A stretch of DNA of 64,000 nucleotides from Salinibacterium sp. (GTDB lineage: Bacteria; Actinomycetota; Actinomycetes; Actinomycetales; Microbacteriaceae): NCBI GenBank assembly GCA_015234465.1, contig JADGNA010000023.1:248001-312000 (forward strand), written 5' to 3'. Shown in pieces: positions 8,187-16,588 of this stretch (position 1 is the stretch's first letter; each line of letters opens with the position of its first letter). The notes beneath the pieces are model-generated. The model did no database searches. It saw only the letters and a list, made by a program, of their open reading frames with translations, and had not been told where the DNA came from. The position numbers and the translations under genes were made by a program.

Positions 8187-8864
8187 CTAGCCGGGCTGGC
8201 GGCTCGTCAGCCGGTAGCCCATGCCGCGCACCGTCTCAAGGCGATGGCGACCGATCTTCTGCCGCAGGTAGCGCACGTAGACATCCACGACGTTCGACCC
8301 TGGGTCGAAGTCGAAACCCCACACGCGACTGAGCAGTTGCTCCCGGCTCAGCACCTGCTCGGGGTGCAGCATGAACTCCTCAAGAAGCGCGAACTCCCGG
8401 GCAGAGAGGTCGACCTCGACACCGCCGGAGCGCACTCGCCGTGTCTTGAGGTCGAGTTCGAGGTCGACGAAGCTCAGGTTGTCCTTGCGGGGCGCATCCG
8501 TCTGGGTGTCCTGCAGCCGCACGCGCACGCGGGCGAGCAGCTCGTCGAAGCGGAAGGGTTTGGAGACGTAGTCGTTGGCGCCGCCCTCGAAGCCGGCGAC
8601 GGCATCCTGCGCTGAGTCCCGTGCCGTGAGGATGATGACGGCCATCGAGTTGCCCTCGGCGCGCAGCTGCTGCAGCACGTCGAAGCCGTCGTAGCCCGGC
8701 AGGCCGAGGTCGAGCACCATGAGGTCGAACTGTCCCGTGCGTGCGGCCGTGAGGGCCCCGGGCCCGTCGCGTTCGATCGAGACACCGAACCCGGCCGCGC
8801 GCAGCCCCTTCTCGACGAAGGACGAGATGCGGTCCTCATCTTCGGCTACGAGGATGCGTGCCAT
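8187..8864 (-). CDS. OmpR/PhoB-family response regulator
   Basis: This 225-residue regulator has an N-terminal receiver domain (acidic cluster AEDED, phospho-acceptor Asp52 in LDLGLP, Thr80 and Lys102 in SKPF) and a C-terminal winged-helix DNA-binding domain (LSAREFALLEEFMLHPEQVLSREQLL, then VDVYVRYLRQKI). Its ATG follows directly on the TGA of the kinase gene, so the pair is one operon with the kinase first. The target genes are unknown; the nearby DUF58/MoxR and His-rich protein genes are possible targets by position only. Confidence 0.93.
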   Translation of the reverse strand: MARILVAEDEDRISSFVEKGLRAAGFGVSIERDGPGALTAARTGQFDLMVLDLGLPGYDGFDVLQQLRAEGNSMAVIILTARDSAQDAVAGFEGGANDYVSKPFRFDELLARVRVRLQDTQTDAPRKDNLSFVDLELDLKTRRVRSGGVEVDLSAREFALLEEFMLHPEQVLSREQLLSRVWGFDFDPGSNVVDVYVRYLRQKIGRHRLETVRGMGYRLTSRQPG

Positions 8865-10322
8865 TCAGTTCTTCCTTCCCCTGGGACGCCGCGAGTCACG
8901 CGGCAAACGGATGACGACGCGGGTGCCCACCCCGCCGCTGACGGCGAAGGCCGTTCCTCCGTGGGCCTCGGAGATGGCCGCGACGATCGAAAGGCCGAGT
9001 CCCGAGCCCTCGACACCGCGCCCCTCGTCGGCGCGGGTGAAGCGCTCGAACACCCGGTCGAGCTGTTCCGGGTCGATTCCGGGGCCGTAGTCGCGCACCC
9101 AGAGGTCGACGGTCGCTCGGCCCTCGTCGTCGGCGGATGTCGCGCTTCCGATCTCGATGGCGGTGCCCGCGGGTGAGTACTTGGCGGCGTTCTCGGCGAG
9201 CTGCAGCCACGCCTGGGTCACGCGGCGGCTGTCGAGTTCCGCCCTCGCGTCGGCGCGGGCGGTGAGCGCCCATTCGTGCGCTCCCGACAGCATCCGAGCC
9301 TTCGCGAACACCGTGGAGGTCAGCTCGGCGACCGCCACCTCGTCGGCGTTGACGAAGCCGGGCACGCGGCTCTTCGCGAGCAGCGCGATGTCGCCCACGA
9401 GCGTCGTGAGGCGGTCGAGTTCGTCGATCGCGATCGCGCGCGTTGCCTCGATGTCTTCCGGATGCTCAGGGTCGAGCAGTTCGAGGTGCCCCCGCATGAT
9501 CGTGAGCGGCGTCTTGAGCTCGTGGCCGACATCGTCGAGCAGGCGGCGCTGGCTGAGGAAGCCGGCTTCGAGGCGTTCCAGCATTCCGTTGACCGTGCGG
9601 GCGAGGTCGCTCACATCGTCGCGGCCGACGACTGTGATGCGCCGGGAGAGGTCGGTGTCGGTGATGCTGTTGGCGGTCTCCCGCAGTGAGCGGATGGGGC
9701 GCAGGAGCCGCCCCGCGACCATCCATCCGACGAGGCCGACGAGGAGGAGCATGACCGCGGCGACGGCAGCATAGGTGCGGAACGCCTGCGTGATGGGGCG
9801 GAGCTCCGCGTCGAGGTTGTAGGCGCTGACGTAGAGCCCCGAGGTGGCGTCGCCGTCGATCGTGATGGGGATGATCGCGTAGCGCAGCGTGCCGAGCTCG
9901 GAGCGCACGGTCCCCAGCACGACGCGTTCGGGGTGTGACTCGGCGACGACGCGGTCGATGAACTCCTCGTCCCTGTCGAGCCTGAACGACAGGTTCGATG
10001 ACGGTACGAGCGCCGCCCTGCCGTCGATGATGCCGACCGTGCTCTCGTTGTGTGCGGGGAGCACGCGCTGCATGGCCTGCGTCAGGAAGTCGATCACGGT
10101 GGTCGGGCTGTCCTGTCCCGCCTCGCCGCCATCCGCGATGAACTGGAGTCCCTCGACCGTCTGGGTGAGCCGGTCATCGATGCTCGAGACGACCCGCTCC
10201 CGCTGCAGCAGGTAGGCCGTGCTGCCCGCGACCGTCATACCGAGGGCCGTCACGAGCAGGATCGAGGTCAGGATGCGAGAGCGCACCGATCGCAGTGCGT
10301 CGACGACCCGATGCAAGCTCAC
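8865..10322 (-). CDS. Two-component sensor histidine kinase
   Basis: This 485-residue kinase has a transmembrane helix at about residues 17-39, an extracytoplasmic sensor of about 140 residues, a second helix at about 184-204, a HAMP linker, a dimerisation domain with His267 in VGHELKTPLT, and a C-terminal ATPase domain with the N-box (AENAAKYSPAG) and glycine boxes (DYGPGID, GSGLGLSIV). It starts with GTG. A CATAAT hexamer ends 6 bases before the start and there is no Shine-Dalgarno sequence, suggesting a leaderless message. The kinase precedes its regulator with no gap. The signal sensed is unknown. Confidence 0.93.
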   Translation of the reverse strand: MSLHRVVDALRSVRSRILTSILLVTALGMTVAGSTAYLLQRERVVSSIDDRLTQTVEGLQFIADGGEAGQDSPTTVIDFLTQAMQRVLPAHNESTVGIIDGRAALVPSSNLSFRLDRDEEFIDRVVAESHPERVVLGTVRSELGTLRYAIIPITIDGDATSGLYVSAYNLDAELRPITQAFRTYAAVAAVMLLLVGLVGWMVAGRLLRPIRSLRETANSITDTDLSRRITVVGRDDVSDLARTVNGMLERLEAGFLSQRRLLDDVGHELKTPLTIMRGHLELLDPEHPEDIEATRAIAIDELDRLTTLVGDIALLAKSRVPGFVNADEVAVAELTSTVFAKARMLSGAHEWALTARADARAELDSRRVTQAWLQLAENAAKYSPAGTAIEIGSATSADDEGRATVDLWVRDYGPGIDPEQLDRVFERFTRADEGRGVEGSGLGLSIVAAISEAHGGTAFAVSGGVGTRVVIRLPRDSRRPRGRKN

Positions 10323-10328
10323 GTGCCC

Positions 10329-10334
10329 ATTATG
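10329..10334 (-). promoter_or_regulatory. -10 element of the kinase-regulator operon
   Basis: CATAAT on the minus strand, 6 bases upstream of the GTG at 10322; the spacing fits transcription starting at the start codon. Confidence 0.5.
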
Positions 10335-10370
10335 GGGGGCATACGTGGTGTTCTGCAGGGCTTCTTGCCG

Positions 10371-11711
10371 TTAGAGCTGGCCAGCCGCCTTGAGCGCGAG
10401 ATAGCGGTCAGCGAGGGCGGGGGGCAGTTCCTGCGGTGTGCCAGTGACGACGTCACCGCCCAGCCTGCGGATGGCCGCCGAGACCCGTGCCGTGTCGAGC
10501 ATGGCCCGCTCTGCGGCGGCCGCCCTGAAGACACCGTCGCGATCCTTGCGCTCGCGCGAGGCCTCCTTGACGGTCGGGTCGGTTACGGAGCAGACGAGCA
10601 CGCGGTGGCGTCGAGCGAGTTGGGGGAGCACGCCGAGGAGGGCGCGCGAATTGCCGGGGGAGTCGATCGACGTCATGAGCACGACGAGCGCCTGTCGGTT
10701 CGTCACGGAGGTGACGAGCGCGGGTACGGCGGTCCAGTCCGTTTCGATGAGTTCGGGATCGACGGGCGCCATCGCGGTCACCATTCGCGCGAGGAGCTCG
10801 CTGCCCGTCGTTCCCTGCACTCGGGCGCGCACCCTCCGGTCATAGATGACGGTGTCGATGCGGTCGCCCGCGCGCGAGGCGAGCGCCGCGAGCAGCAGCG
10901 AGGACTCGAAGGCGGTGTCGATGCGGAGTTCGTTGTCGATTCGGGCGGCGGATGTGCGGCCACTGTCGATCACGATGACGATGCGACGGTCACGTTCCGG
11001 GCGCCACGTGCGCACGACGACGCGCTGGCCCGTGCCGGTCGCGGGGTCGCGCCTGCGCGCGGTGGCCCGCCAGTCGATCGAGCGCACGTCGTCGCCGCGC
11101 ACGTAGTCGCGCAGCGAGTCGAACTCGGAGCCCTGGCCGCGGATCATGACGCTCGTGCGCCCGTCGAGCTCGCGCAGGCGGGCGAGGCGCGAGGGCAGGT
11201 GCCGCCGCGAGGCGAAGGGCGGCAGCACGCGGATGGCGGCAGGCTCGGCCAGGGTGGCCTGCCTCGCTGCGAGTCCGAGGGGCCCGAAGGAGCGCACGGT
11301 CACGTGGTGGCTGCGCCGCTCACCGCGCCTGAAGGGCGTGAGTGTCATCGTGACCGCACGGCGTTCACCCGCGGGCACGACGAGTCCGTGGCGACTCGGC
11401 TGTGCGCCCGCCGAGGGCTCCCAGCCGTCGCGCACGAGGGCACGGATGTTGCGGCTCCCGCGATTCGTCAGCAGCAGGGTCGCGGTCGCAGGCTCCCCGA
11501 GTCGCACGCGGTCGGGCAGCTCGCGTTCGATGCGCACGGCCCGGGGCGATCCGGCGACCGCGAGGTCGAGCACGGCGAGCGCGAGGACGAGGCCGATCCA
11601 CGCGAGCATCGTGGCCGTCGGGCTCACGCCACCGCCCGTGGCGATCGGCACGACGATGACGGGGAGCACGCCGAGTGCGAGGAGGGCGGCGAGACGCGAG
11701 GAGATCGCCAT
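10371..11711 (-). CDS. DUF58 domain-containing protein
   Basis: This 446-residue protein has two N-terminal hydrophobic helices (residues about 5-55), a beta-rich region, and the DUF58 signature FDSLRDYVRGDDVRSIDW followed by a von Willebrand A-like fold (RRIVIVIDSGRTSA, ALVVLMTSID). It is the last gene of a minus-strand cluster with MoxR, DUF4350 and DUF4129. MoxR-DUF58 partners are thought to act as chaperone-like complexes that mature or activate envelope proteins. Substrates are unknown here. Confidence 0.9.
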   Translation of the reverse strand: MAISSRLAALLALGVLPVIVVPIATGGGVSPTATMLAWIGLVLALAVLDLAVAGSPRAVRIERELPDRVRLGEPATATLLLTNRGSRNIRALVRDGWEPSAGAQPSRHGLVVPAGERRAVTMTLTPFRRGERRSHHVTVRSFGPLGLAARQATLAEPAAIRVLPPFASRRHLPSRLARLRELDGRTSVMIRGQGSEFDSLRDYVRGDDVRSIDWRATARRRDPATGTGQRVVVRTWRPERDRRIVIVIDSGRTSAARIDNELRIDTAFESSLLLAALASRAGDRIDTVIYDRRVRARVQGTTGSELLARMVTAMAPVDPELIETDWTAVPALVTSVTNRQALVVLMTSIDSPGNSRALLGVLPQLARRHRVLVCSVTDPTVKEASRERKDRDGVFRAAAAERAMLDTARVSAAIRRLGGDVVTGTPQELPPALADRYLALKAAGQL

Positions 11712-11745
11712 CAGCCCGCCGTCTCCGCCTGCGAAGCCGAGCGCA

Positions 11746-12738
11746 TCAGATGGGCACCCGCACCTGTTGCAGCACGGCGCGGAGGATGGAGTCTGCCGTC
11801 ACGCCCTCAAGCTCCGCCTCGGGACGCAGCTGGAGGCGGTGCCGCCAGACGGGCAGCACCATGGCCTGCACGTGGTCAGGCGTGATGGCGTCGAAGCCGC
11901 TCAGCCACGCCCACGCCTTCGCGGCTCCGAGGAGTGCCGTCGTGCCTCGCGGGCTCACTCCGAGCTTGACCGAGGGGCTCTCCCGCGTGCCTCGTGCGAG
12001 GTCGACGATGTAGGAGATCACGTCGCTCGTGGCGCCGACGGTCGCCACCTCCCGCTGCGCGGCGAGGAGGCGCTCCGGTGTCAGCACCGCCGTGACTCCC
12101 GCGGAGGAGAGGTCGCGAGGGCTGAAGCCGGCGGCGCTGCGCGTGAGCACCTCGATCTCGTGCCCGCGCTCGGGCACGTCGAGCACGAGCTTCAGCAGGA
12201 AGCGGTCGAGTTGCGCCTCCGGCAGCGTGTAGGTGCCCTCGTACTCGACGGGGTTCATGGTCGCGGCGACGAGGAAGGGCGAGGGGAGGGGGAGGGTCCT
12301 GCCGTCGACGCTCACCTGCCGTTCCTCCATTGCCTCGAGGAGGGCCGACTGGGTCTTGGGCGGTGTGCGGTTGATCTCGTCCGCGAGCAGGAGGTTCGTG
12401 AAGACGGGCCCCTCCCTGAAGTCGAAGTCGCCCGACTTGGCGTCGTAGATGAGCGAGCCCGTCACGTCGCCCGGCATGAGGTCGGGCGTGAACTGGATGC
12501 GTTTGGTGTCGAGCGCGAGGGCGCGGCTGAGGGTGCGCACGAGGAGCGTCTTGGCAACGCCCGGCACGCCCTCGAGCAGCACGTGCCCGCCCGCGAGCAG
12601 CGCGATGATGAGTCCCGTGACGGCACCGTCCTGCCCGACGACCGCCTTGCCGACCTCGGCGCGCACGCGGGCGAAGTCATCACGCGGGCTGGCGGATGCT
12701 GCGGGCGCAGCCTGGACTGCACTGGTCTCGTTGGTCAT
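11746..12738 (-). CDS. MoxR-family AAA ATPase
   Basis: This 330-residue AAA+ ATPase has Walker A in EGVPGVAKT, Walker B in LLADEINR, sensor 1 in AATMNP and an arginine finger region near LPEAQLDRF. I chose ATG 12738 because the upstream extension overlaps the DUF4350 gene. The downstream gene encodes its usual partner, a DUF58 protein. The family assembles or activates metal- or envelope-associated protein complexes; no specific client can be named. Confidence 0.93.
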   Translation of the reverse strand: MTNETSAVQAAPAASASPRDDFARVRAEVGKAVVGQDGAVTGLIIALLAGGHVLLEGVPGVAKTLLVRTLSRALALDTKRIQFTPDLMPGDVTGSLIYDAKSGDFDFREGPVFTNLLLADEINRTPPKTQSALLEAMEERQVSVDGRTLPLPSPFLVAATMNPVEYEGTYTLPEAQLDRFLLKLVLDVPERGHEIEVLTRSAAGFSPRDLSSAGVTAVLTPERLLAAQREVATVGATSDVISYIVDLARGTRESPSVKLGVSPRGTTALLGAAKAWAWLSGFDAITPDHVQAMVLPVWRHRLQLRPEAELEGVTADSILRAVLQQVRVPI

Positions 12739-12773
12739 CTGGCGATGCTCCTCTTCGGATGGTCGTGGTCGGG

Positions 12774-13946
12774 TCAGGGTCTCGTGGCATCCGCCACCGC
12801 GCGGTCGAGTTCGAGCAGGCGGTCGGAGAGTTCGATCAGTTCCCTGTCGCTGTGGGGGATCGTGCCGACGAGCAGCGCTTTCACGCTCTGGGGAGCCTGC
12901 CCCACGAGCGCCGCCACAAGGTCGGCCACCTGCTCGACGGGTGCCGAGGCGGGCAGTTTCACCATGCCCGCGAGTCGCTGCACCGTGCCGACGCGGAGCG
13001 CGTCGAGCGCGCGCAGGCGGGCGGACGACCGCTGGTAGAGCCGGGCGCGACCCTCCATCGTCTCGGTCGCGCGCACGGTGACGGGCAGTCGTTCGACCAC
13101 GAGCGGCCCGAGTCGCCGCCCCTGGGCAACCCCAGCGGCCACGACGACGAGGAGCAGCAGCACGGTGACGGGGGTGACCCACGGCGGCGTGAGTTCCGCG
13201 ATGTCTGGGGCGTCCCCGGGGAGGTCGCCGAGCCCGGGCACGTACCAGACGAGGTGCGGATGCTCGCCGAGCAGTCCGAGCGCGAAGGCCGCGTTCCCGT
13301 GCTGGGCGATGCGCTCGTTCGACAAGGCCGCCGTCGTGCCGACGACGCTCACGGTGCGACCACCCTCGCGCACCTGAATGAGGGATGCGACCGAGTCACC
13401 GCTGTCGAGGCACGTCGTTACGTCCTGCGAGTCCCCGATGTGCCGATAGCCCTGCCCGTCGCCCACGACGCGCTCGGCGCGCTGCACGGGGGCGAGCGAG
13501 CAGTCCGCATCGAGCACGCCCTCGACGGCGCCCGCATGGGCGACCTCCGGGGCGAGGCCAGACAGCACGTCGTAGGTGGGGTCGATCACGACGAGGTGCT
13601 CTGCGATGCGTGCAGCGGATGCCGCGGCATCCGCATCGAGGATCCCGGCGCGGTCATGCAACACGAGGGTGGCGGCATCCGACTTCGCAGCCTCGCGGGT
13701 GTCGGCCATCGACTCCGTGAGGGTCACGGTGACGCCGCGGTCGCGCAGCACCTCGACGAGTGCCTTCGCCCCTGCCGGCCCCGGGCCCTGCGGGTCGAGC
13801 GGCACACCGAGTGGACGGCCGGCACCCGCGCCGATGAACGCGACGAGCGCGAGCGTGATCGCGGCCACCGCAAAGATGACCCAGTAGAGCCAGCGGCGGG
13901 CGGTCGCCCGCACTGTCGGCGTGGCAACGGAGGGGGAGGCCGTCAC
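12774..13946 (-). CDS. DUF4350 domain-containing membrane protein
   Basis: This 390-residue protein has an N-terminal transmembrane helix (residues about 19-42), an extracytoplasmic DUF4350 region beginning with GRPLGVPLDPQGPGPAGAKALVEVL, a second helix at about 275-295 (VTPVTVLLLLVVVAAGVA), and a cytoplasmic tail. It starts with GTG that overlaps the DUF4129 stop (GTGA). It belongs to the MoxR/DUF58 cluster and its exact function is unknown. Confidence 0.87.
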   Translation of the reverse strand: MTASPSVATPTVRATARRWLYWVIFAVAAITLALVAFIGAGAGRPLGVPLDPQGPGPAGAKALVEVLRDRGVTVTLTESMADTREAAKSDAATLVLHDRAGILDADAAASAARIAEHLVVIDPTYDVLSGLAPEVAHAGAVEGVLDADCSLAPVQRAERVVGDGQGYRHIGDSQDVTTCLDSGDSVASLIQVREGGRTVSVVGTTAALSNERIAQHGNAAFALGLLGEHPHLVWYVPGLGDLPGDAPDIAELTPPWVTPVTVLLLLVVVAAGVAQGRRLGPLVVERLPVTVRATETMEGRARLYQRSSARLRALDALRVGTVQRLAGMVKLPASAPVEQVADLVAALVGQAPQSVKALLVGTIPHSDRELIELSDRLLELDRAVADATRP

Positions 13947-14593
13947 GAGCGACTCCCTTCGGCGCTGGCGCCGACCGCATCCAGCCTGGGCCGGGCGGTT
14001 CGGAGGGCCGATTCGAGGGCCGAGACGCGCTCATACTCCAAGCGCGTGGCATCCCGTTCCAGGTACCTCACGGAGTCGAAGTCGTCGGCCGAGGCGGTGA
14101 GCGCCGTGCCGTGCTCGGGGAACACGCGGCTTGCCCGCTCCGCGAAGTCCTGTGCGGTCGTGCCGGGCAGGGTTGTCACGACGGTTCGCTCCGCGAGGCC
14201 TCGGGCGATCGCGCGGAACATGTCGGTCACCGCCTCATTCCAGAGGCCCGCGCTTGCGCTGCGCTCCGCGGCGCGACGCATCGCGGCCGCGTCACGCGCG
14301 TCGTCGTCGCCGAAGAGCTCGCCCCTGACCCTGCTGCGCCGCGAGAGCGCGGGCCGGCCGAAGATGAAGAAGGCCGCGACGAGGAGGGCGACGAGCAGCA
14401 GCACGACGAGCAGCACGCCGAGGCCCTGCCCACCGGCGCCCGGCTCGAAGCGAAGGGAGCTCAGCCACTCCCAGAGTGCGGAGGCGAGCCGATCGAACCA
14501 GTTCGGTTGCGCCTCGGCGTATTCACGCTTCGAGAGCTCGCGGATCAGCCACTCCCTGGCCTCCGGCGCGTCCGGGTCGACGGGCACCGTCAT
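13943..14593 (-). CDS. DUF4129 domain-containing protein
   Basis: This 216-residue protein has one transmembrane helix (LGVLLVVLLLVALLVAAFFIF, residues about 59-79) and a C-terminal DUF4129 domain with the features GLAERTVVTTLPGTTAQDFAERA and FDSVRY. The ATG overlaps the upstream stop by four bases and its own stop overlaps the DUF4350 GTG, so translation of the three genes is coupled. DUF4129 proteins are regular companions of MoxR clusters. Confidence 0.88.
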   Translation of the reverse strand: MTVPVDPDAPEAREWLIRELSKREYAEAQPNWFDRLASALWEWLSSLRFEPGAGGQGLGVLLVVLLLVALLVAAFFIFGRPALSRRSRVRGELFGDDDARDAAAMRRAAERSASAGLWNEAVTDMFRAIARGLAERTVVTTLPGTTAQDFAERASRVFPEHGTALTASADDFDSVRYLERDATRLEYERVSALESALRTARPRLDAVGASAEGSRS

Positions 14594-15792
14594 TGCCAGG
14601 GCGACCCTGTCGGCGTCGCGCTCCAGGCCGCCGCCTGCGGCGCCGCCTGCTGAGGCAGGTAGGGATCGTCGAGATTGGCGGCCCCCGCCTCGCGCTCCTC
14701 GACGAAGCGGGAGAGATCGAGTTCGAGCCCCTCCTTGCGCATCCGGAGGTCGATGTAGATGAGGCCGTTCGTCGCCGACTGCACGACCGTCGCGAAGGCC
14801 GTGAGCACGGTCGTGAGGGCCATGATGACGACATAGCTGCCGAGGAACACACTCAAGACGAGGTCTTCGTTGGTGCCGTTCGGGTCGATGATGAAGACGA
14901 GCATCGGCAGCAGGAACGAGATCGGCGTCATGACGATCTGCATCGCGACGCTGAGGATGACGGCGACGAGTGCCTGCACGCCGAAGGTGCGCCAGAAGTA
15001 GCGGTCGGTGAGCCGCCACGAGCGGGTGATCGCAGCCCTCAGGCGCAGCCGTTCGACCATGAGCGCGCTGGGGATGAGAGAGAGCTTGGTGCCGAGCCAG
15101 ACGGCGAGCACGAGCAGGCCGAGTCCGCAGAGCACGGCGACGGCGACCGCGAGGGCGACGCCGACGGCCCCCATCGTGACGGCGAAGAGCACGGCGATCG
15201 CTGCGATGACCGCGAGCACGACGCTGACCGCCCCGAAGATCAGCAGCATCCAGCCGATGAGGGGCCAGAACCTCCCGCGACCGCGCCGCCAGAGTTGCCG
15301 CAGGGTGAGCTTCTCGCCGAGCACCGCCCGCGACACGTCGAGCACGACGACGCCCTGGAGAAAGGCCACGACCGCGACGCCGACGAGGCCGGGCACGAGG
15401 GTGGAGAGTATGAGGGCGAGGATCGTGCCTGCCTCGATCTCGGCGGCGTTCTCGGCGCTGACCGTCTCGAGGCGGGTGGCGGAGAGGAAGAGGGATGCGA
15501 CCAGCACGCCGGCCGAGAGCACCATGACGAGGAACTGGGTGCTGAGCGCGAGGCCCAGGAGTGGGCGCGGGTTGCGCCGCACCGCCCGGAACGAGGCACT
15601 GAGCAGCGTGCCCAGTGTCATGGGGCGGAGGGGCACGAGGCCCGGCTGGGAGGGCTTCATCCACGCCGTACTCGACGCGGCCGGCGCGGAGGGCTGGCGA
15701 TACTGCGTCCCGGCCTGGCCATGCGACTCGACGGGTGGCTGCCAGGAGGTCGTCGCGTCGCCGCCGGCGTCGCCGCTGTCTCCGCTCACCAT
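14590..15792 (-). CDS. Polytopic membrane protein, glycerophosphodiester phosphodiesterase membrane-domain type
   Basis: This 400-residue protein has a hydrophilic N-terminus of about 70 residues (Ser, Ala, Gln rich) and then six to eight transmembrane helices, ending in a cytoplasmic tail. The pattern resembles the membrane domain often annotated with glycerophosphoryl diester phosphodiesterase; no phosphodiesterase domain is present. It is the first gene of the minus-strand DUF4129-DUF4350-MoxR-DUF58 operon and lies divergent from mtrA, with a 115 bp spacer. A GAGGGGG Shine-Dalgarno sequence precedes the ATG. Confidence 0.75.
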   Translation of the reverse strand: MVSGDSGDAGGDATTSWQPPVESHGQAGTQYRQPSAPAASSTAWMKPSQPGLVPLRPMTLGTLLSASFRAVRRNPRPLLGLALSTQFLVMVLSAGVLVASLFLSATRLETVSAENAAEIEAGTILALILSTLVPGLVGVAVVAFLQGVVVLDVSRAVLGEKLTLRQLWRRGRGRFWPLIGWMLLIFGAVSVVLAVIAAIAVLFAVTMGAVGVALAVAVAVLCGLGLLVLAVWLGTKLSLIPSALMVERLRLRAAITRSWRLTDRYFWRTFGVQALVAVILSVAMQIVMTPISFLLPMLVFIIDPNGTNEDLVLSVFLGSYVVIMALTTVLTAFATVVQSATNGLIYIDLRMRKEGLELDLSRFVEEREAGAANLDDPYLPQQAAPQAAAWSATPTGSPWQ

Positions 15793-15907
15793 GACCCCCT
15801 CGAATGTGTGCCGCAGCCTTCCGCAATCATGCTGGCATACTCGACTACTCTTGTGCGAAAGCCTCACCATCCCGTGAAATATGGGGTGCCGACACTGAGA
15901 CGGGACG

Positions 15908-16588
15908 ATGAACGCTCGCATCCTGGTGGTTGACGATGACACCGCGCTCGCAGAGATGATCGGCATCGTCCTGCAGTCGGAGGGCTTCACGCCGACCTTC
16001 TGCGCCGACGGCGCCGGCGCCCTCGAGGCCTTCCGCTCCTCCCGGCCCGACCTCGTGCTGCTCGACCTCATGCTTCCAGGCAAGGACGGCATCGAGGTGT
16101 GCGCCGAGATCCGGGCCGAGTCGGGCACGCCCATCATCATGCTGACCGCCAAGTCCGACACGACGGATGTCGTGCGCGGGCTTGAGAGCGGAGCCGACGA
16201 CTACGTCGTCAAGCCCTTCAATCCGAAGGAGCTCGTGGCGCGCATCCGCACGCGCCTGCGGCCCTCGCCGGAATCGTCGAGCGACGTGCTGCGCATCGGC
16301 GACCTCACGATCGATGTCGCAGGGCACGAGGTGCGCCGAGGCGACACCGCCATCAACCTGACCCCTCTCGAGTTCGAACTGCTCCTCGCCCTCGCGCTCA
16401 AGCCGCAGCAGGTCTTCACGCGCGAGATGCTGCTCGAGCAGGTCTGGGGCTACCACTACAAGGCCGACACGCGCCTCGTGAACGTGCACGTGCAACGCCT
16501 CCGCGCCAAGGTGGAGCTCGACCCAGACAACCCGTCGATCGTGACGACTGTGCGAGGGGTCGGATACCGGGCCGGTGCCGGCCGCTGA
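15908..16588 (+). CDS. mtrA: DNA-binding response regulator MtrA
   Basis: This 226-residue OmpR-family regulator has acidic residues in VVDDD, phospho-acceptor Asp53 in LLDLMLPGKDG, Thr80 and Lys102 (VVKPFNPKEL), and a winged-helix domain (LTPLEFELLLALALKPQQVFTREMLLEQVWGY). The sequence and the mtrA-mtrB-lpqB order identify MtrA, the essential regulator of cell-wall and division genes in actinobacteria. A Shine-Dalgarno-like GAGACGGGACG precedes the ATG. Confidence 0.95.
   Translation: MNARILVVDDDTALAEMIGIVLQSEGFTPTFCADGAGALEAFRSSRPDLVLLDLMLPGKDGIEVCAEIRAESGTPIIMLTAKSDTTDVVRGLESGADDYVVKPFNPKELVARIRTRLRPSPESSSDVLRIGDLTIDVAGHEVRRGDTAINLTPLEFELLLALALKPQQVFTREMLLEQVWGYHYKADTRLVNVHVQRLRAKVELDPDNPSIVTTVRGVGYRAGAGR

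Noticed and set aside
10050-11885. 611-codon plus-strand frame across the kinase and DUF58 genes
   Set aside because: Antisense to two genes with clear motifs; rich in Arg, Gly, His and Glu without any domain.
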